64,000 nt of DNA from Nocardia sp. alder85J (GCF_020176955.2 NZ_JAIUCZ020000009.1:62001-126000), one strand, 5' to 3'; shown: positions 1 through 8,845, counted from the stretch's first letter. Numbers and translations: made by a program. The notes: a model not told the origin generated them from the letters alone.

Positions 1-2
1 TC

Positions 3-794
3 GCACCGTTGCTGACCGAGACGGAACTGGCCGGGCAGCTGGCCGGCGCGCAGCGCTTCGCTCTCGCTGTTCCGGCGGACCGAACGCCGGCGTGGGCGCC
101 GTTGTCCGTGGCGGAGGACGGGCTGACCGGTGCGGTGCGCCATGTGCTGGGCGCCCTCGAAGCCGATGTGTTCATCGTGCCGGTGACGGGACCGCACGGC
201 CCCGGCCTGGCCCGGGTGCCGGCGGCTGCGGCGGCCGTCGAGCGGGACGACCTGCTCGATCGCTCCCGGGTCGCGGGCACGGTCGAGTTCGACCGGGTAC
301 GGCCCGCCGAGGTCGTCGCGATATCCGAAACGTCGCTGTCCGCCACGGTGGCGCTGGCCGGTGTCCTGACGGCCGCCGACGCGTTGGGCGCCGGGGAGCG
401 GATGCTCGAGCTCGCGGTCGGATACAGCAAGCAGCGCAAGCAGTTCGGGCAGTTGATCGGATCGTTTCAGGCCGTCAAGCATGCCGCCGCGCAGATGCTC
501 GTCGCGGTCGAGGCGGCCTATTCGACGGCGTTGTACGCCGCGGCCGCGATCGATGCCGGACTCGCCGCGGCGCCGACCGTCGCCGCGGTGGCGAAGGCCC
601 AGGTGACCGGGGCGGTCGCGGATCTCGCGGAATCGGCGCTCACCGTGCACGGTGCGATCGGCTACACGTGGGAGCACGATCTGCAGCTGTTCTACAAACG
701 CGCCAAGCTCGACCGCGCCCTGTTCGGCCCGCCGCGCGTGTGGAACGAACGGATTGCCGTGGCATTGCTCGACGAGCCGGTTCCGGTGGGCTGA
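3..794 (+). CDS. acyl-CoA dehydrogenase, C-terminal part (5' end outside window)
   Basis: The frame is already open at the left edge, so only the last 263 residues of a protein of usual length about 380 are visible. They cover the end of the beta domain and the C-terminal helical domain of a FAD-dependent acyl-CoA dehydrogenase, which introduces a 2,3-double bond into an acyl-CoA. The signs are the stretch QRKQFGQLIGSFQ, the segment VHGAIGYTWEHD and the ending RALFGPPRVWNERIA. That ending lacks the YEGT catalytic-Glu loop, as in one subunit type of actinobacterial heteromeric FadE pairs, so it may act with a partner; this is inference. A second dehydrogenase follows after 64 bp, and the two lead a rightward CoA-pathway operon. 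Confidence 0.9.
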   Translation, partial: APLLTETELAGQLAGAQRFALAVPADRTPAWAPLSVAEDGLTGAVRHVLGALEADVFIVPVTGPHGPGLARVPAAAAAVERDDLLDRSRVAGTVEFDRVRPAEVVAISETSLSATVALAGVLTAADALGAGERMLELAVGYSKQRKQFGQLIGSFQAVKHAAAQMLVAVEAAYSTALYAAAAIDAGLAAAPTVAAVAKAQVTGAVADLAESALTVHGAIGYTWEHDLQLFYKRAKLDRALFGPPRVWNERIAVALLDEPVPVG

Positions 795-808
795 CCCCCG
801 TTCCAGTT

Positions 809-821
809 TTGGTCAGTCCAT
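809..821. promoter_or_regulatory. possible operator upstream of the second dehydrogenase
   Basis: The sequence TTGGTCAGTCCAT lies 38 bp before the GTG at 859. It matches the FadR-type pattern TGGT-N3-ACCA except for one base (T for A). Its 10-mer TGGTCAGTCC recurs, inverted, just upstream of the leftward operon near 16560. It may be a weak site for the GntR regulator encoded at 7980-8753, or a site for another regulator. Confidence 0.4.
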
Positions 822-858
822 TGATATAGTTAACCGAGTTGAGGGATGGAGGACGGAC

Positions 859-2025
859 GTGGATTTCGAACTGACAGAGGACCAGGTCACGATTCGTGAC
901 GCGGTCGCGGAGCTCGCGGCCAAGTTCGACGATCAGTACTGGCAGGAGAAGGACGCCGAGCACGAATTCCCCACGGAGTTCTACAACGCCTTCGCTACCG
1001 GTGGATGGCTGGGCATCACCACCCCCGAAAAGTACGGCGGTCACGGGTACGGGATCACCGAGGCGTCGATCCTGCTCGAACAGGTGGCCGCGTCCGGTGC
1101 CGGGATGAACGGCGCCAGCTCGATGCATCTGTCGATCTTCGGGATGCACCCGGTCATCGTGCACGGCAGCGAGGAGCTCAAACAGCGCACGCTGCCGCGC
1201 ATCGTCAACGGTGATCTGCACGTCTGTTTCGGGGTCACCGAACCGGGCGCCGGCCTCGACACCACCAAGATCACGACCTTCGCCGAGCGCGACGGTGACA
1301 GGTACATCGTCAACGGGCGCAAGGTCTGGATCTCCAAGGCGGTGGAATCCGAGAAGATCCTGCTGCTGACGCGCACCGCGCGATTCGAGGACTCGCCGCG
1401 CAAGACCGACGGCCTGACGCTGTTCCTCACCGACCTCGATCGCGACAAGGTCGAGATCCGGCCCATCAAGAAGATGGGCCGCAACGCGGTGACCTCCAAC
1501 GAATTGTTCATCGACAACCTCGAGATCCCGATCGAGGATCGGGTGGGCGAGGAGGGCAAGGGCTTCACCTACATTCTCGACGGCCTCAACCCCGAACGGA
1601 TGCTGGTGGCCGCGGAGGCGCTGGGTATCGGCCGGGCCGCGATGCGAGCGGCTGTCCGTTACGGTAACGAGCGCGAGGTCTTCGGCCGTCCCATCGGCAA
1701 GAACCAGGGAATCCAATTCCCCCTTGCGGATTCGCTGGCCCGCCTCGACGCGGCCGAGCTCATGCTCCGCAAGGCGACCTGGTTGTACGACAACGGAAAG
1801 CCGTGCGGGCGGGAGGCGAACACCGCCAAGTATCTGTGTGCCGACGCGGGTTTCGAAGCCGCGGATCGTGCGCTCCAGACCCACGGCGGCATGGGTTATT
1901 CGGAGGAGTACAACGTGTCCCGGTACTTCCGGGAAGCCCGCCTGACCCGTATCGCGCCCATCAGCCAGGAAATGATCCTCAATTACCTCGGCTCGCATGT
2001 GCTCGGCCTCCCGAGGAGCTACTGA
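859..2025 (+). CDS. acyl-CoA dehydrogenase
   Basis: The product is a 388-residue FAD-dependent acyl-CoA dehydrogenase of full length, with the N-terminal helical domain, the middle beta domain (FGVTEPGAGLDTTKI) and the C-terminal helical domain (EVFGRPIGKNQGIQFPLAD, THGGMGYSEEY). The GTG at 859 is chosen because a GGAGGA Shine-Dalgarno lies just upstream and translation begins VDFELTEDQV, a normal family start. At the usual catalytic-Glu loop it reads RIAPISQEM, with Pro in place of Glu. Glu246 in GLNPERM sits where isovaleryl-CoA dehydrogenase has its helix-G base, so it probably uses that base. This suggests a branched or alicyclic acyl-CoA substrate. Its stop overlaps the next start (ATGA at 2022-2025 region), so the two genes are translationally coupled. 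Confidence 0.93.
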   Translation: MDFELTEDQVTIRDAVAELAAKFDDQYWQEKDAEHEFPTEFYNAFATGGWLGITTPEKYGGHGYGITEASILLEQVAASGAGMNGASSMHLSIFGMHPVIVHGSEELKQRTLPRIVNGDLHVCFGVTEPGAGLDTTKITTFAERDGDRYIVNGRKVWISKAVESEKILLLTRTARFEDSPRKTDGLTLFLTDLDRDKVEIRPIKKMGRNAVTSNELFIDNLEIPIEDRVGEEGKGFTYILDGLNPERMLVAAEALGIGRAAMRAAVRYGNEREVFGRPIGKNQGIQFPLADSLARLDAAELMLRKATWLYDNGKPCGREANTAKYLCADAGFEAADRALQTHGGMGYSEEYNVSRYFREARLTRIAPISQEMILNYLGSHVLGLPRSY

Positions 2026-2819
2026 TGACCGATCCGGCGAAGACGGTGAACGTACCGGCGGGCATCCGGGTGTTCGGCCTGGAGGGCCGCACCGCGTTGG
2101 TGACCGGCGCCGGCGGGGGTGTCGGCGCCGCGGTGGCCGAGGCGTTCGCCGCGGCCGGCGCCGCGGTGCTGGTGACCGATATCGACAAGGACGCGGCGGC
2201 CGAGGTGAGCGCGCGAATCGGCCGGGCCGGTGGCGTCGCGGAGCCGTTCACCCTCGACGTGTGCGACGGTGACAATGCTCGCGACGCCGCGGCCGCGGCC
2301 GCGCGGCTCGGTAACGGGACGCTCAACATCCTGGTGAACAATGCCGGCGTGATCGCTCCGGCGATGTTCCCGAAGATGGACGAGGCCCGGTTCCGCAAGG
2401 TGCTCGATACCCATGTGATGGGGAGCTATCACTGTAGTCACGCAGTTCTCGATCACCTCCCCGAAGACGGTACCGGCCGGATCATCAACGTGACGTCCGC
2501 GGCGGGGCTGACCGGGACGATCGGCCAGGCGAATTACGGCGCCGCCAAGGCCGCCATCGTCGGACTGACCAAATCGCTGGCCCGCGAACTCGCCAGGCGA
2601 TCGGTCACGGTCAACGCGGTCGCACCCCTGGCCGCCACCGCCATGACGGAGAACATCCGGAGCAACGAGAAGCTCGCGGCCAAGACACTGGCGCGAATTC
2701 CATTGGGGCGCTGGGCATATCCGGACGAGATCGCACCGACGTTCGTCTTTCTGGCGTCGGACGCCGCCGCGTACATCACCGGCCAGGTATTGCCGGTCGA
2801 CGGCGGGACTGTGATCTGA
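2025..2819 (+). CDS. SDR family dehydrogenase
   Basis: A 264-residue short-chain dehydrogenase/reductase with the dinucleotide motif TGAGGGVG (residues 27-34), the NNAG motif and the catalytic YGAAK (Tyr171, Lys175). The ending ITGQVLPVDGGTVI is typical of classical SDRs. In this operon it most likely oxidises a 3-hydroxyacyl-CoA, or reduces a ketone, formed after hydration by a crotonase. The start ATG overlaps the stop of the preceding dehydrogenase by one base. The thiolase follows one base after its stop, so all three are surely one transcript. The substrate cannot be read from the sequence. Confidence 0.92.
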   Translation: MTDPAKTVNVPAGIRVFGLEGRTALVTGAGGGVGAAVAEAFAAAGAAVLVTDIDKDAAAEVSARIGRAGGVAEPFTLDVCDGDNARDAAAAAARLGNGTLNILVNNAGVIAPAMFPKMDEARFRKVLDTHVMGSYHCSHAVLDHLPEDGTGRIINVTSAAGLTGTIGQANYGAAKAAIVGLTKSLARELARRSVTVNAVAPLAATAMTENIRSNEKLAAKTLARIPLGRWAYPDEIAPTFVFLASDAAAYITGQVLPVDGGTVI

Positions 2820-2820
2820 G

Positions 2821-4020
2821 ATGGGTGCGCGAATCAACGGTCCGTTCACAACTTCCGGCCGCGAGGTCGTCATCGCCGAGGCGGTGCGGACGCCGATCGG
2901 ACGATCACATCCCGAGAAGGGCTGGTTCCGGGACATCCACCCGAACGCGATGCTCGCCGCCTGCTACCAGGATCTGATCACCCGCGCGGGAATCGATCCC
3001 GCGGTGGTGGAGGACCTGATCATCGGGTGCACGGCGCCGTTCGGTGAACAATCCCGCAATATCGGCCGCAACGCCTGGTTGCAGGCCGGATACCCGGCGG
3101 AGGTCCCGGCCACCACGCTGGACCGCCGCTGCGGTTCGGCCCAGACCGCGGTGAATTTCGCCGCCGCGCTGGTGGCCTCGGGCGTACACGACATCGTGAT
3201 CGCCGGTGGCGTCGAGCATATGGGGCACGTTCCGATGAACGCCCCGGCCGAGATCAGCAAACTGTACGGCGAGCCGTGGCCCGCGGCGCTGCGGGACCGC
3301 TACGACTTCGTCACCCAGGGCGAGAGCGCCGAACTGATCGCCGAGCGCTGGAACATCTCACGGACCGAGATGGACGAATTCGCGGTCCGATCCCATGCGC
3401 TCGCCACCGCGGCCATCGCCGCCGGCCGGTTCACCGGCGAGATGGTGACGATGGAACTCGACGGCGAGGTCCGGACCGGTGACCAGACGGTACGGCCGGG
3501 CACGTCCCTCGAGACGCTCGCGAAGCTCGGTACCGTCTTCCGTCCCGAGAACGGCCGGATCACCGCGGGGACCTCCAGTCCGATCTGTGACAGCGCGGCG
3601 GCGGTGCTGCTGTGCACCCGGGAGGCAGCCGAGCGTCACGGTCTGCGTGTCCGCGCCCGGATCGCCGACCAGACGACCGTCGGCGTCGATCCGATCATCA
3701 TGCTCACCGGGCCGATCCCCGCGACCCACAAACTGCTGGAGCGAAACGATCTGACGGTCGCGGACATCGACCTGTTCGAGGTGAACGAGGCGTTCTCCTC
3801 GGTCGTCCTGGCCTGGCAGCGCGAGCTGAAGCCCGATATGGATCGCGTCAACGTGAACGGCGGAGCGATCGCACTGGGCCACGCGGTGGGCGCCACCGGC
3901 GCCCGGCTGATCGCGACGATCCTGTCCGAGATGGAACGCCGTGACAGTGCGCTGGGACTGGTCACCATGTGTTGTGGCGGCGGCCTCGGCACGGGCACGC
4001 TCCTCGAACGGGTGGACTGA
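2821..4020 (+). CDS. thiolase (acetyl-CoA C-acyltransferase)
   Basis: A 399-residue thiolase with all the catalytic elements: nucleophile Cys104 (DRRCGSAQ), the VNEAF motif, His354 in ALGHAVGATGAR, and Cys384 in MCCGGGLGTG near the C-terminus. It would cleave a 3-ketoacyl-CoA with CoA to release acetyl-CoA or propionyl-CoA, the last step of a beta-oxidation round. It sits between an SDR and a CoA-transferase with almost no spacing (1 bp before it, 1-base overlap after it). The thiolase at 52842-54059 is a different paralogue in a separate operon. The family call is firm; the chain-length preference is not known. Confidence 0.95.
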   Translation: MGARINGPFTTSGREVVIAEAVRTPIGRSHPEKGWFRDIHPNAMLAACYQDLITRAGIDPAVVEDLIIGCTAPFGEQSRNIGRNAWLQAGYPAEVPATTLDRRCGSAQTAVNFAAALVASGVHDIVIAGGVEHMGHVPMNAPAEISKLYGEPWPAALRDRYDFVTQGESAELIAERWNISRTEMDEFAVRSHALATAAIAAGRFTGEMVTMELDGEVRTGDQTVRPGTSLETLAKLGTVFRPENGRITAGTSSPICDSAAAVLLCTREAAERHGLRVRARIADQTTVGVDPIIMLTGPIPATHKLLERNDLTVADIDLFEVNEAFSSVVLAWQRELKPDMDRVNVNGGAIALGHAVGATGARLIATILSEMERRDSALGLVTMCCGGGLGTGTLLERVD

Positions 4021-5249
4021 TGGTCGATTTCGGCGGGTGGTTGCGGCCCGGTATGGGTGTCTGGTGGGGCCAGGCCGCCGCAGAGCCGCGCCCGCTCGTC
4101 GACGATCTGCTCGCGCAGGCCCCGGGCTCCGGCCCGCTGCGCCTGTTCACCGGCTTGAGCTGGAACGATCAACTGGCGCAATCGATGTCGCCGACCGACA
4201 CGATGGTGTCCTATGGTGGCCTCGGCGCCCTGCGGGAATTGGGAGCGACCGACCGCTTGGAGGTCGTCCCGTGTCACTATTCGGCGTTGCCCCGCATGTT
4301 CGCCGAGCGCCGGTTGCCGTGTGATGCCGGGTTGCTCCAGGTGTCGCCGCCCGATCGGGACGGTATGTGCTCGCTGGGAATCGGCGTCGACTACATGGCG
4401 GATGCGATCGCGCACACCCCGCTGCTGTTCGCGGAGATCAACCAGCAGATGCCGGCGATCCCGGGTTCCCCGCGAGTGCCGGCGAGTCGCTTCGCCGCTG
4501 TCCTCGAGACCGATCGACCGTTGCAGCAGGAGGACCGCCGTCCGGCCGGCGACGTCGATCGCGTCATCGCCGCGCATATCGCCTCGTTGGTGGACGACGG
4601 TGACACCCTGCAGGTCGGTATCGGTTCCACCGGCGCGGCTGTCTTCGACGCGTTGTCCGGGCACCACGACCTCGGTGTCCACACGGGCATGATCACCGAC
4701 GGCGTCCTCCGGCTGATCGACAAGGGCGTGATCACCGGCGGCCGCAAGCAACTCGACCACGGGTTCTCGGTGGCCGGCACCGCGCTGGGATCGGCCGATC
4801 TGTACGCCCGGGTCGCCGAACTTCCCATCCTGTTCCGCCCGACGAGTTACACCCATGCGCCGCAAGTACTTTCCCGGCTGTCGACGCTCGTCGCGGTGAA
4901 CTTCGCGATCGAGGTGGATCTGACCGGGCAGGTCGGCGCCGAGATGAGTCGAGGGACCTATCTCGGTGCGGTCGGCGGCCAGGTCGACTTCGCCCGCGCC
5001 GCCGCGCTGACCGGGAAGCGATCGATCATCGCGCTCCGTTCGACGGTGCGCGGACGGTCGTCCATCAAATTCGGGCTGGACGAGGGGATCGTCACGACCG
5101 CCCGCGCCGACGTCGACTGCGTCGTCACCGAACACGGTATCGCGCATCTGCGTGGTCAGCCGCTCGCGGAGCGCCGCAGGCGCCTGATCGCCATCGCGGC
5201 GCCGGAGTTCCGGGACGAACTCGACCGCGCGGCACGACTCGCCTCCTGA
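4020..5249 (+). CDS. family I CoA-transferase / acetyl-CoA hydrolase-like protein
   Basis: A 409-residue member of the acetyl-CoA hydrolase/transferase family (Cat1, 4-hydroxybutyrate CoA-transferase type). Recognisable parts are the LQVGIGSTGAAVFDAL stretch, the following DLGVHTGMITDGVLRLIDKGVITG, and the C-terminal CVVTEHGIAHLRGQPLAER. It would exchange CoA between an acyl-CoA such as acetyl-CoA or succinyl-CoA and a free acid, either activating the pathway substrate or recycling CoA from its product. Its ATG overlaps the thiolase stop by one base. It is a single-chain enzyme, unlike the two-subunit IpdAB of steroid-ring degradation, so the island is not simply a KstR2-type steroid cluster. 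Confidence 0.88.
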   Translation: MVDFGGWLRPGMGVWWGQAAAEPRPLVDDLLAQAPGSGPLRLFTGLSWNDQLAQSMSPTDTMVSYGGLGALRELGATDRLEVVPCHYSALPRMFAERRLPCDAGLLQVSPPDRDGMCSLGIGVDYMADAIAHTPLLFAEINQQMPAIPGSPRVPASRFAAVLETDRPLQQEDRRPAGDVDRVIAAHIASLVDDGDTLQVGIGSTGAAVFDALSGHHDLGVHTGMITDGVLRLIDKGVITGGRKQLDHGFSVAGTALGSADLYARVAELPILFRPTSYTHAPQVLSRLSTLVAVNFAIEVDLTGQVGAEMSRGTYLGAVGGQVDFARAAALTGKRSIIALRSTVRGRSSIKFGLDEGIVTTARADVDCVVTEHGIAHLRGQPLAERRRRLIAIAAPEFRDELDRAARLAS

Positions 5250-5288
5250 CGCAATCGCCACAACTGTCATCGAAAGGAATCGACAACC

Positions 5289-6047
5289 ATGAGTAATCGC
5301 GTAGCGCTCGTCACCGGCGGGGCCCAGGGGATCGGCGCGGGAATCTCGCGCAGGCTGGCCGAGGCCGGTTTCCGGGTCGCCGTGGCGGACCTGAATCTCG
5401 AAGTGGCGCAACAGACGGCCAAGGAGATCACGGCAGCCGGCGGCGAGGCGATCGCGGTGCCGATCGATGTCACCGACACCGCCTCGGTGCAGGCGGCCGT
5501 CGCGCAGATCGCCGCGAGCCTCGGTCCTGTGGAGATCGCCGTGAACAACGCCGGTTGGGACGATTTCATGACGTTCCTCGACACCGACGAGGTGTTCTGG
5601 GACAAGATCCTGGACATCAATTTCAAGGGCGCCCTCCGGGTGAATCACACCGTCGTGCCGGGCATGATCGAGCGCGGCTTCGGCCGGGTGATCAACATCG
5701 GTTCGGACGCGGGCCGGGTCGGGTCGTCCCTGGAAGCGGTGTACTCCGGGGCCAAGGGCGGCATCATCGCCTTCACCAAGACGCTGGCCCGCGAGGTCGC
5801 GACCAAGGGAGTGACCGTCAACACCGTCTGCCCGGGGCCCACCGACACCCCCGCGTTGCGCAAGTTCGCCGACAATTCCGGTCAGGACGCCGACAAGGTG
5901 CTGGGCGGCATGACCCGCGCGGTGCCGATGAAGCGGCTGGCCCTGCCGTCGGACATCGCGGCGGCCGTGGCGTTCTTCGCCGCCGACGAGGCGGGCTACA
6001 TCACCGGCCAGACGCTGTCCGTCAGCGGCGGCCTGACCATGGCATAG
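5289..6047 (+). CDS. SDR dehydrogenase, BadH-like (2-hydroxycyclohexanecarboxyl-CoA dehydrogenase type)
   Basis: A 252-residue classical SDR with TGGAQGIG (residues 9-16), NNAGWDDF, the catalytic YSGAK (Tyr152, Lys156), CPGPTDTPAL and the ending ITGQTLSVSGGLTMA. The NNAGWD segment, the SDAGRVGSSLEAVYSGAKGG block and the SVSGGLTM tail match what I recall of BadH, which oxidises 2-hydroxycyclohexanecarboxyl-CoA to the 2-keto compound. The next gene is a MenB/BadI-type crotonase and a clear BadI relative lies at 15714-16508, which supports a ring-oxidation role. An AAAGGAATC Shine-Dalgarno precedes the ATG. The family is certain; the exact substrate is inferred. Confidence 0.88.
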   Translation: MSNRVALVTGGAQGIGAGISRRLAEAGFRVAVADLNLEVAQQTAKEITAAGGEAIAVPIDVTDTASVQAAVAQIAASLGPVEIAVNNAGWDDFMTFLDTDEVFWDKILDINFKGALRVNHTVVPGMIERGFGRVINIGSDAGRVGSSLEAVYSGAKGGIIAFTKTLAREVATKGVTVNTVCPGPTDTPALRKFADNSGQDADKVLGGMTRAVPMKRLALPSDIAAAVAFFAADEAGYITGQTLSVSGGLTMA

Positions 6048-6055
6048 GGCGCGCG

Positions 6056-6898
6056 GTGACCGACAACAATCAGACCTGGTCGTTGGTCCGGCGGTACGAC
6101 GACGTCGAGTACTCCCGGACCTTCGACGGCATCGCCAAGATCACCATCTGCCGGCCGGAGGTGCACAATGCGTTCCGGCCGCAGACGCTGGTGGAGATCT
6201 CCGACGCGCTGACCCACGCCCGCGAAGATCCCTCGATCGGTGTCATCGTGCTGACCGGTCAGGGTGATCGCGCCTTCTGTTCCGGTGGTGACCAGCGTGT
6301 CCGCGGCGACACCGGGTACCTCACCGATCCCGGGCGGCCCGAGGCGATCGGCCGGTTCCACGTCACGGATCTACAGGTGCAGATCCGCCGGCTGCCCAAG
6401 CCGGTCGTGGCGATGGTGGCCGGGTACGCGATCGGTGGCGGGCATGTCCTGCAAATCGTCTGCGACCTCACGATCGCGGCGGACAACGCCCGTCTCGGAC
6501 AGGTGGGGCCACGAGTCGGCTCGTTCGACGGCGGCTTCGGCGCCGGGCTGCTGGCCGATATGATCGGTGTGCGGAAAGCCAAGGAGATCTGGTTCCTGTG
6601 CCGGCAGTACGACGCCGCCGAAGCACTGGAGATGGGACTGGTGAACACCGTCGTCCCACTCGCCGAACTCGAGTCGGAAACGCTCGCGTGGTGCCGGCGA
6701 ATGATGGAACTGTCGCCGATGGCGTTGCGGTTGATGAAGGCGAGTTTCCACGCGGCCGAGGACGGCCTCGCGGGAATTCAGCAACTCGCCCACGACGCGA
6801 ATCTCCTCTTCTACGCGACCGAAGAGGCGAAAGAAGGACGAGAGGCGTTCAAGGCCAAGCGGCGACCCGAGTTCGACCGGTTTCCCCGTCGGGCCTGA
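6056..6898 (+). CDS. MenB/BadI-like crotonase (probable ring-cleaving beta-ketoacyl-CoA hydrolase)
   Basis: A 280-residue crotonase-fold protein very like 1,4-dihydroxy-2-naphthoyl-CoA synthase (MenB): CSGGDQRVRGD, VAGYAIGGGHVLQ, GPRVGSFDGGFGAG, AKEIWFLCRQYDA and a KAKRRPEFDRF tail. MenB closes a ring by Claisen chemistry, and its relative BadI does the reverse and opens 2-ketocyclohexanecarboxyl-CoA. No other menaquinone gene is present and the gene directly before it is BadH-like, so a catabolic retro-Claisen hydrolase is the likelier role. The GTG at 6056 lies 8 bp after the previous stop and fits the MenB-type N-terminus. A misplaced true menB paralogue cannot be excluded. Confidence 0.85.
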   Translation: MTDNNQTWSLVRRYDDVEYSRTFDGIAKITICRPEVHNAFRPQTLVEISDALTHAREDPSIGVIVLTGQGDRAFCSGGDQRVRGDTGYLTDPGRPEAIGRFHVTDLQVQIRRLPKPVVAMVAGYAIGGGHVLQIVCDLTIAADNARLGQVGPRVGSFDGGFGAGLLADMIGVRKAKEIWFLCRQYDAAEALEMGLVNTVVPLAELESETLAWCRRMMELSPMALRLMKASFHAAEDGLAGIQQLAHDANLLFYATEEAKEGREAFKAKRRPEFDRFPRRA

Positions 6899-6919
6899 GA
6901 CAACGACAGGATCTTCGAT

Positions 6920-7969
6920 ATGACGACGTTCGGGGTCAACGCATTCGGGGTCGGCAGCGGCCCGCAGCGGTTCACGACGATGACCGAACTGGCCAGGGAG
7001 GCCGAGGAGATCGGCTGCGCGGCGGTGTGGACGAGCGAGCTGTACAGCCGCTCGGCCACCGTGCCGATGGCGGCGCTCGCCGCGGGTACCCGCACGATCG
7101 GCATCGGCTCGAACATCGCCTACGGAGTGGGCCGGAGCCCGCTGATGTGGGCGGCCGAGGCACGTGATCTGGACGAATTGTCCGGCGGCCGAGTCATTCT
7201 CGGCCTGGGCAACGGCACACCGAAGATGATGGAAGCGTGGCACGGAGTCTCGGGCGAGGCGCCCGCCGCGCGGATGGCCGAACTTCTCACCGTGCTGAAG
7301 GCCCTGTGGCGGTTGCATGAGGGGCCGGTGCACCACGACGGACATTTCTACCATGTGCACATCTCGCCCACATCCGAAGTGCCGGAACCGATCCGGCCCG
7401 AGATTCCGGTCTGGATCGCCGGGGTGAACAAGCTGATGCTCCGCACCGCGGGTGAACTGGCCGATGGGCTGGTGGGCCATCCGATGTTCACCGCCGAGTA
7501 CGTCCGCGGGCCGGTAGCGGACGAGATCGCCACCGGCGCAGCGATTTCCGGTCGCGATCCGGGCGAGGTCACCATCATGGGCATTCGCATGTGCGCGATC
7601 GACGACGATGTCGATCTGGCTCGGCGGCAGGTGGCATTCGCGATCGGCCAGTACGCCGCGTCCCGGGTCTACGATCGGATGTTCGAGCTACACGGCTGGA
7701 GCGCCGCGCAGGAGAAGATCCGCCGGGCGGCCCGCGATCGCGACGACGAGGCGCTCATCGGCGCGGTCACCGACGACATGATCGATGCCATCGCGATCGC
7801 GTGCCGGCCGTCCGAGTTCGCGGCCGCGCTGGCCCGGATCCCGGCGGGCTTCGACCACCTCGACCTGATCGCGCCGCCGTGGGGCCTGAGCGATCGGCAG
7901 ACCCGCGCGATCAACACCGAGATCCTGGCCGGCTTGCGGACCCACCTGTCGACCCCCGTATCCGCGTGA
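6920..7969 (+). CDS. LLM-class flavin/F420-dependent oxidoreductase
   Basis: A 349-residue TIM-barrel protein of the luciferase-like monooxygenase superfamily. Typical elements are the N-terminal FGVNAFGVG strand, ELAREAEEIGCAAVWTSE, the LDELSGGRVILGLGNG phosphate/cofactor loop, and IPVWIAGVNKLMLRTAGELADG near the middle. Such enzymes use FMNH2 or F420H2; which one cannot be told here. It ends the first rightward operon, 21 bp after the crotonase, and may carry out an extra oxidation or reduction of the ring or side chain. The convergent GntR gene ends 10 bp beyond its stop, with no room for a separate terminator. Confidence 0.88.
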   Translation: MTTFGVNAFGVGSGPQRFTTMTELAREAEEIGCAAVWTSELYSRSATVPMAALAAGTRTIGIGSNIAYGVGRSPLMWAAEARDLDELSGGRVILGLGNGTPKMMEAWHGVSGEAPAARMAELLTVLKALWRLHEGPVHHDGHFYHVHISPTSEVPEPIRPEIPVWIAGVNKLMLRTAGELADGLVGHPMFTAEYVRGPVADEIATGAAISGRDPGEVTIMGIRMCAIDDDVDLARRQVAFAIGQYAASRVYDRMFELHGWSAAQEKIRRAARDRDDEALIGAVTDDMIDAIAIACRPSEFAAALARIPAGFDHLDLIAPPWGLSDRQTRAINTEILAGLRTHLSTPVSA

Positions 7970-7979
7970 CGCGGGGCGC

Positions 7980-8753
7980 TCAGCCCTCGCGTAACTCGAT
8001 CTCGGTGCGCTCCTCGACCCGGACCACGGCCTCGGCGTAACCGTGGACGTGCTTGGTCATCCGCCGCGTGGCGGCTGTGGGGTCGCCCGCGCGGATGGCC
8101 TCCGTGATCGTCTTGTGGGCGCGGTAGGTGGTCTTGCGTACCTCGTCGTCGACGAAGGCGGTGTTCTCCGTCGAGCTGTAGATCGCGTTGGACAGCGCTG
8201 TCATGAAGCCCGTGAGCAGTTCGTTGTGGCTTGCGGTCGCAACCGCGAGATGCCAGTCCACGTTGGCCCGGAGGAACTGCTCGAGTGGGATGTCGAGATC
8301 GCCGAGCAGGGTGTTGGCCGCATCCAGCGTGGCGAGGTCGTCGCCGGTGCGGTACTTCGCGGCCAGGCCGGCACAGGCGGGCTCGATGGCCTCCCGGGTC
8401 TCCAGCAGCGCGGTCAGCCGCAGCTGCTGACCGCGGATGAGCAGACTCACCGACGAGGCCACGGCATCGCCGCCGGGCTGCTGCACGAACGCGCCACCGG
8501 AGCGGCCGGTCTTGATGACCACCAGCCCCTGCACCTCGAGGATTCGGAGCGCTTCGCGGACGGTCGTCCGGCTCATCTGCGTTTGCGTGACCAGTTCGCG
8601 CTCGGGTGGCAGAGCGGTACCGGAGGGGAATTCGCCACGGAGGATACGCTCGCGGAGGTCGTTCGCGAGGACATCCGATGCCTTGGGCACCTGCATCGGC
8701 TGCAGCCGGACCGGGTGTCGCGCAACCGTGCTCGATGAGGGCGTGTCGGACAT
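7980..8753 (-). CDS. GntR-family regulator, FadR subfamily (FCD domain)
   Basis: A 257-residue transcription factor. Residues about 25-90 form a GntR winged helix (ANDLRERILRGEFPSGTALP, then MSRTTVREALRILEVQGLV), and residues about 110-245 form an all-helical FCD ligand domain (LLETREAIEPACAGLAAKY, DWHLAVATASHNELL). FCD regulators usually bind acyl-CoAs or organic acids and respond to a pathway intermediate. Two palindromic TGGT-N3-ACCA-type sites lie between this gene and the divergent crotonase gene at 8954, and a perfect copy lies at 16691. Autoregulation and control of the ring-degradation operons is therefore likely. The ATG at 8753 is the first good start; an ATG at residue 21 would still leave the DNA-binding domain intact. 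Confidence 0.93.
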   Translation of the reverse strand: MSDTPSSSTVARHPVRLQPMQVPKASDVLANDLRERILRGEFPSGTALPPERELVTQTQMSRTTVREALRILEVQGLVVIKTGRSGGAFVQQPGGDAVASSVSLLIRGQQLRLTALLETREAIEPACAGLAAKYRTGDDLATLDAANTLLGDLDIPLEQFLRANVDWHLAVATASHNELLTGFMTALSNAIYSSTENTAFVDDEVRKTTYRAHKTITEAIRAGDPTAATRRMTKHVHGYAEAVVRVEERTEIELREG

Positions 8754-8774
8754 CCTTACCTGCTTTCCATTTAT

Positions 8775-8787
8775 TTGGTCGTACCTA
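8775..8787. promoter_or_regulatory. FadR-type GntR operator, site 1
   Basis: TTGGTCGTACCTA, 22 bp upstream of the regulator's own ATG, fits the FadR-family consensus TnGTnnnACnA. Its position over the regulator's promoter suggests negative autoregulation. The arms are TGGT and ACC(T)A with a three-base centre. Confidence 0.7.
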
Positions 8788-8845
8788 ATCTAGCAGCAGC
8801 CGGTCCTGTCGTGTGAGTTTGCGATGCTACAGGCTGGGAGGTATT

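Noticed and set aside
3636..5648. A 670-codon open frame on the minus strand
   Set aside because: It is the mirror of the thiolase, CoA-transferase and SDR genes, with Arg/Asp/Gly-rich low-complexity composition typical of antisense frames in GC-rich DNA.
2821..6898. A KstR2-type steroid CD-ring degradation cluster
   Set aside because: The two-subunit IpdAB transferase is absent, and the dehydrogenase/hydrolase pair looks BadH/BadI-like instead.
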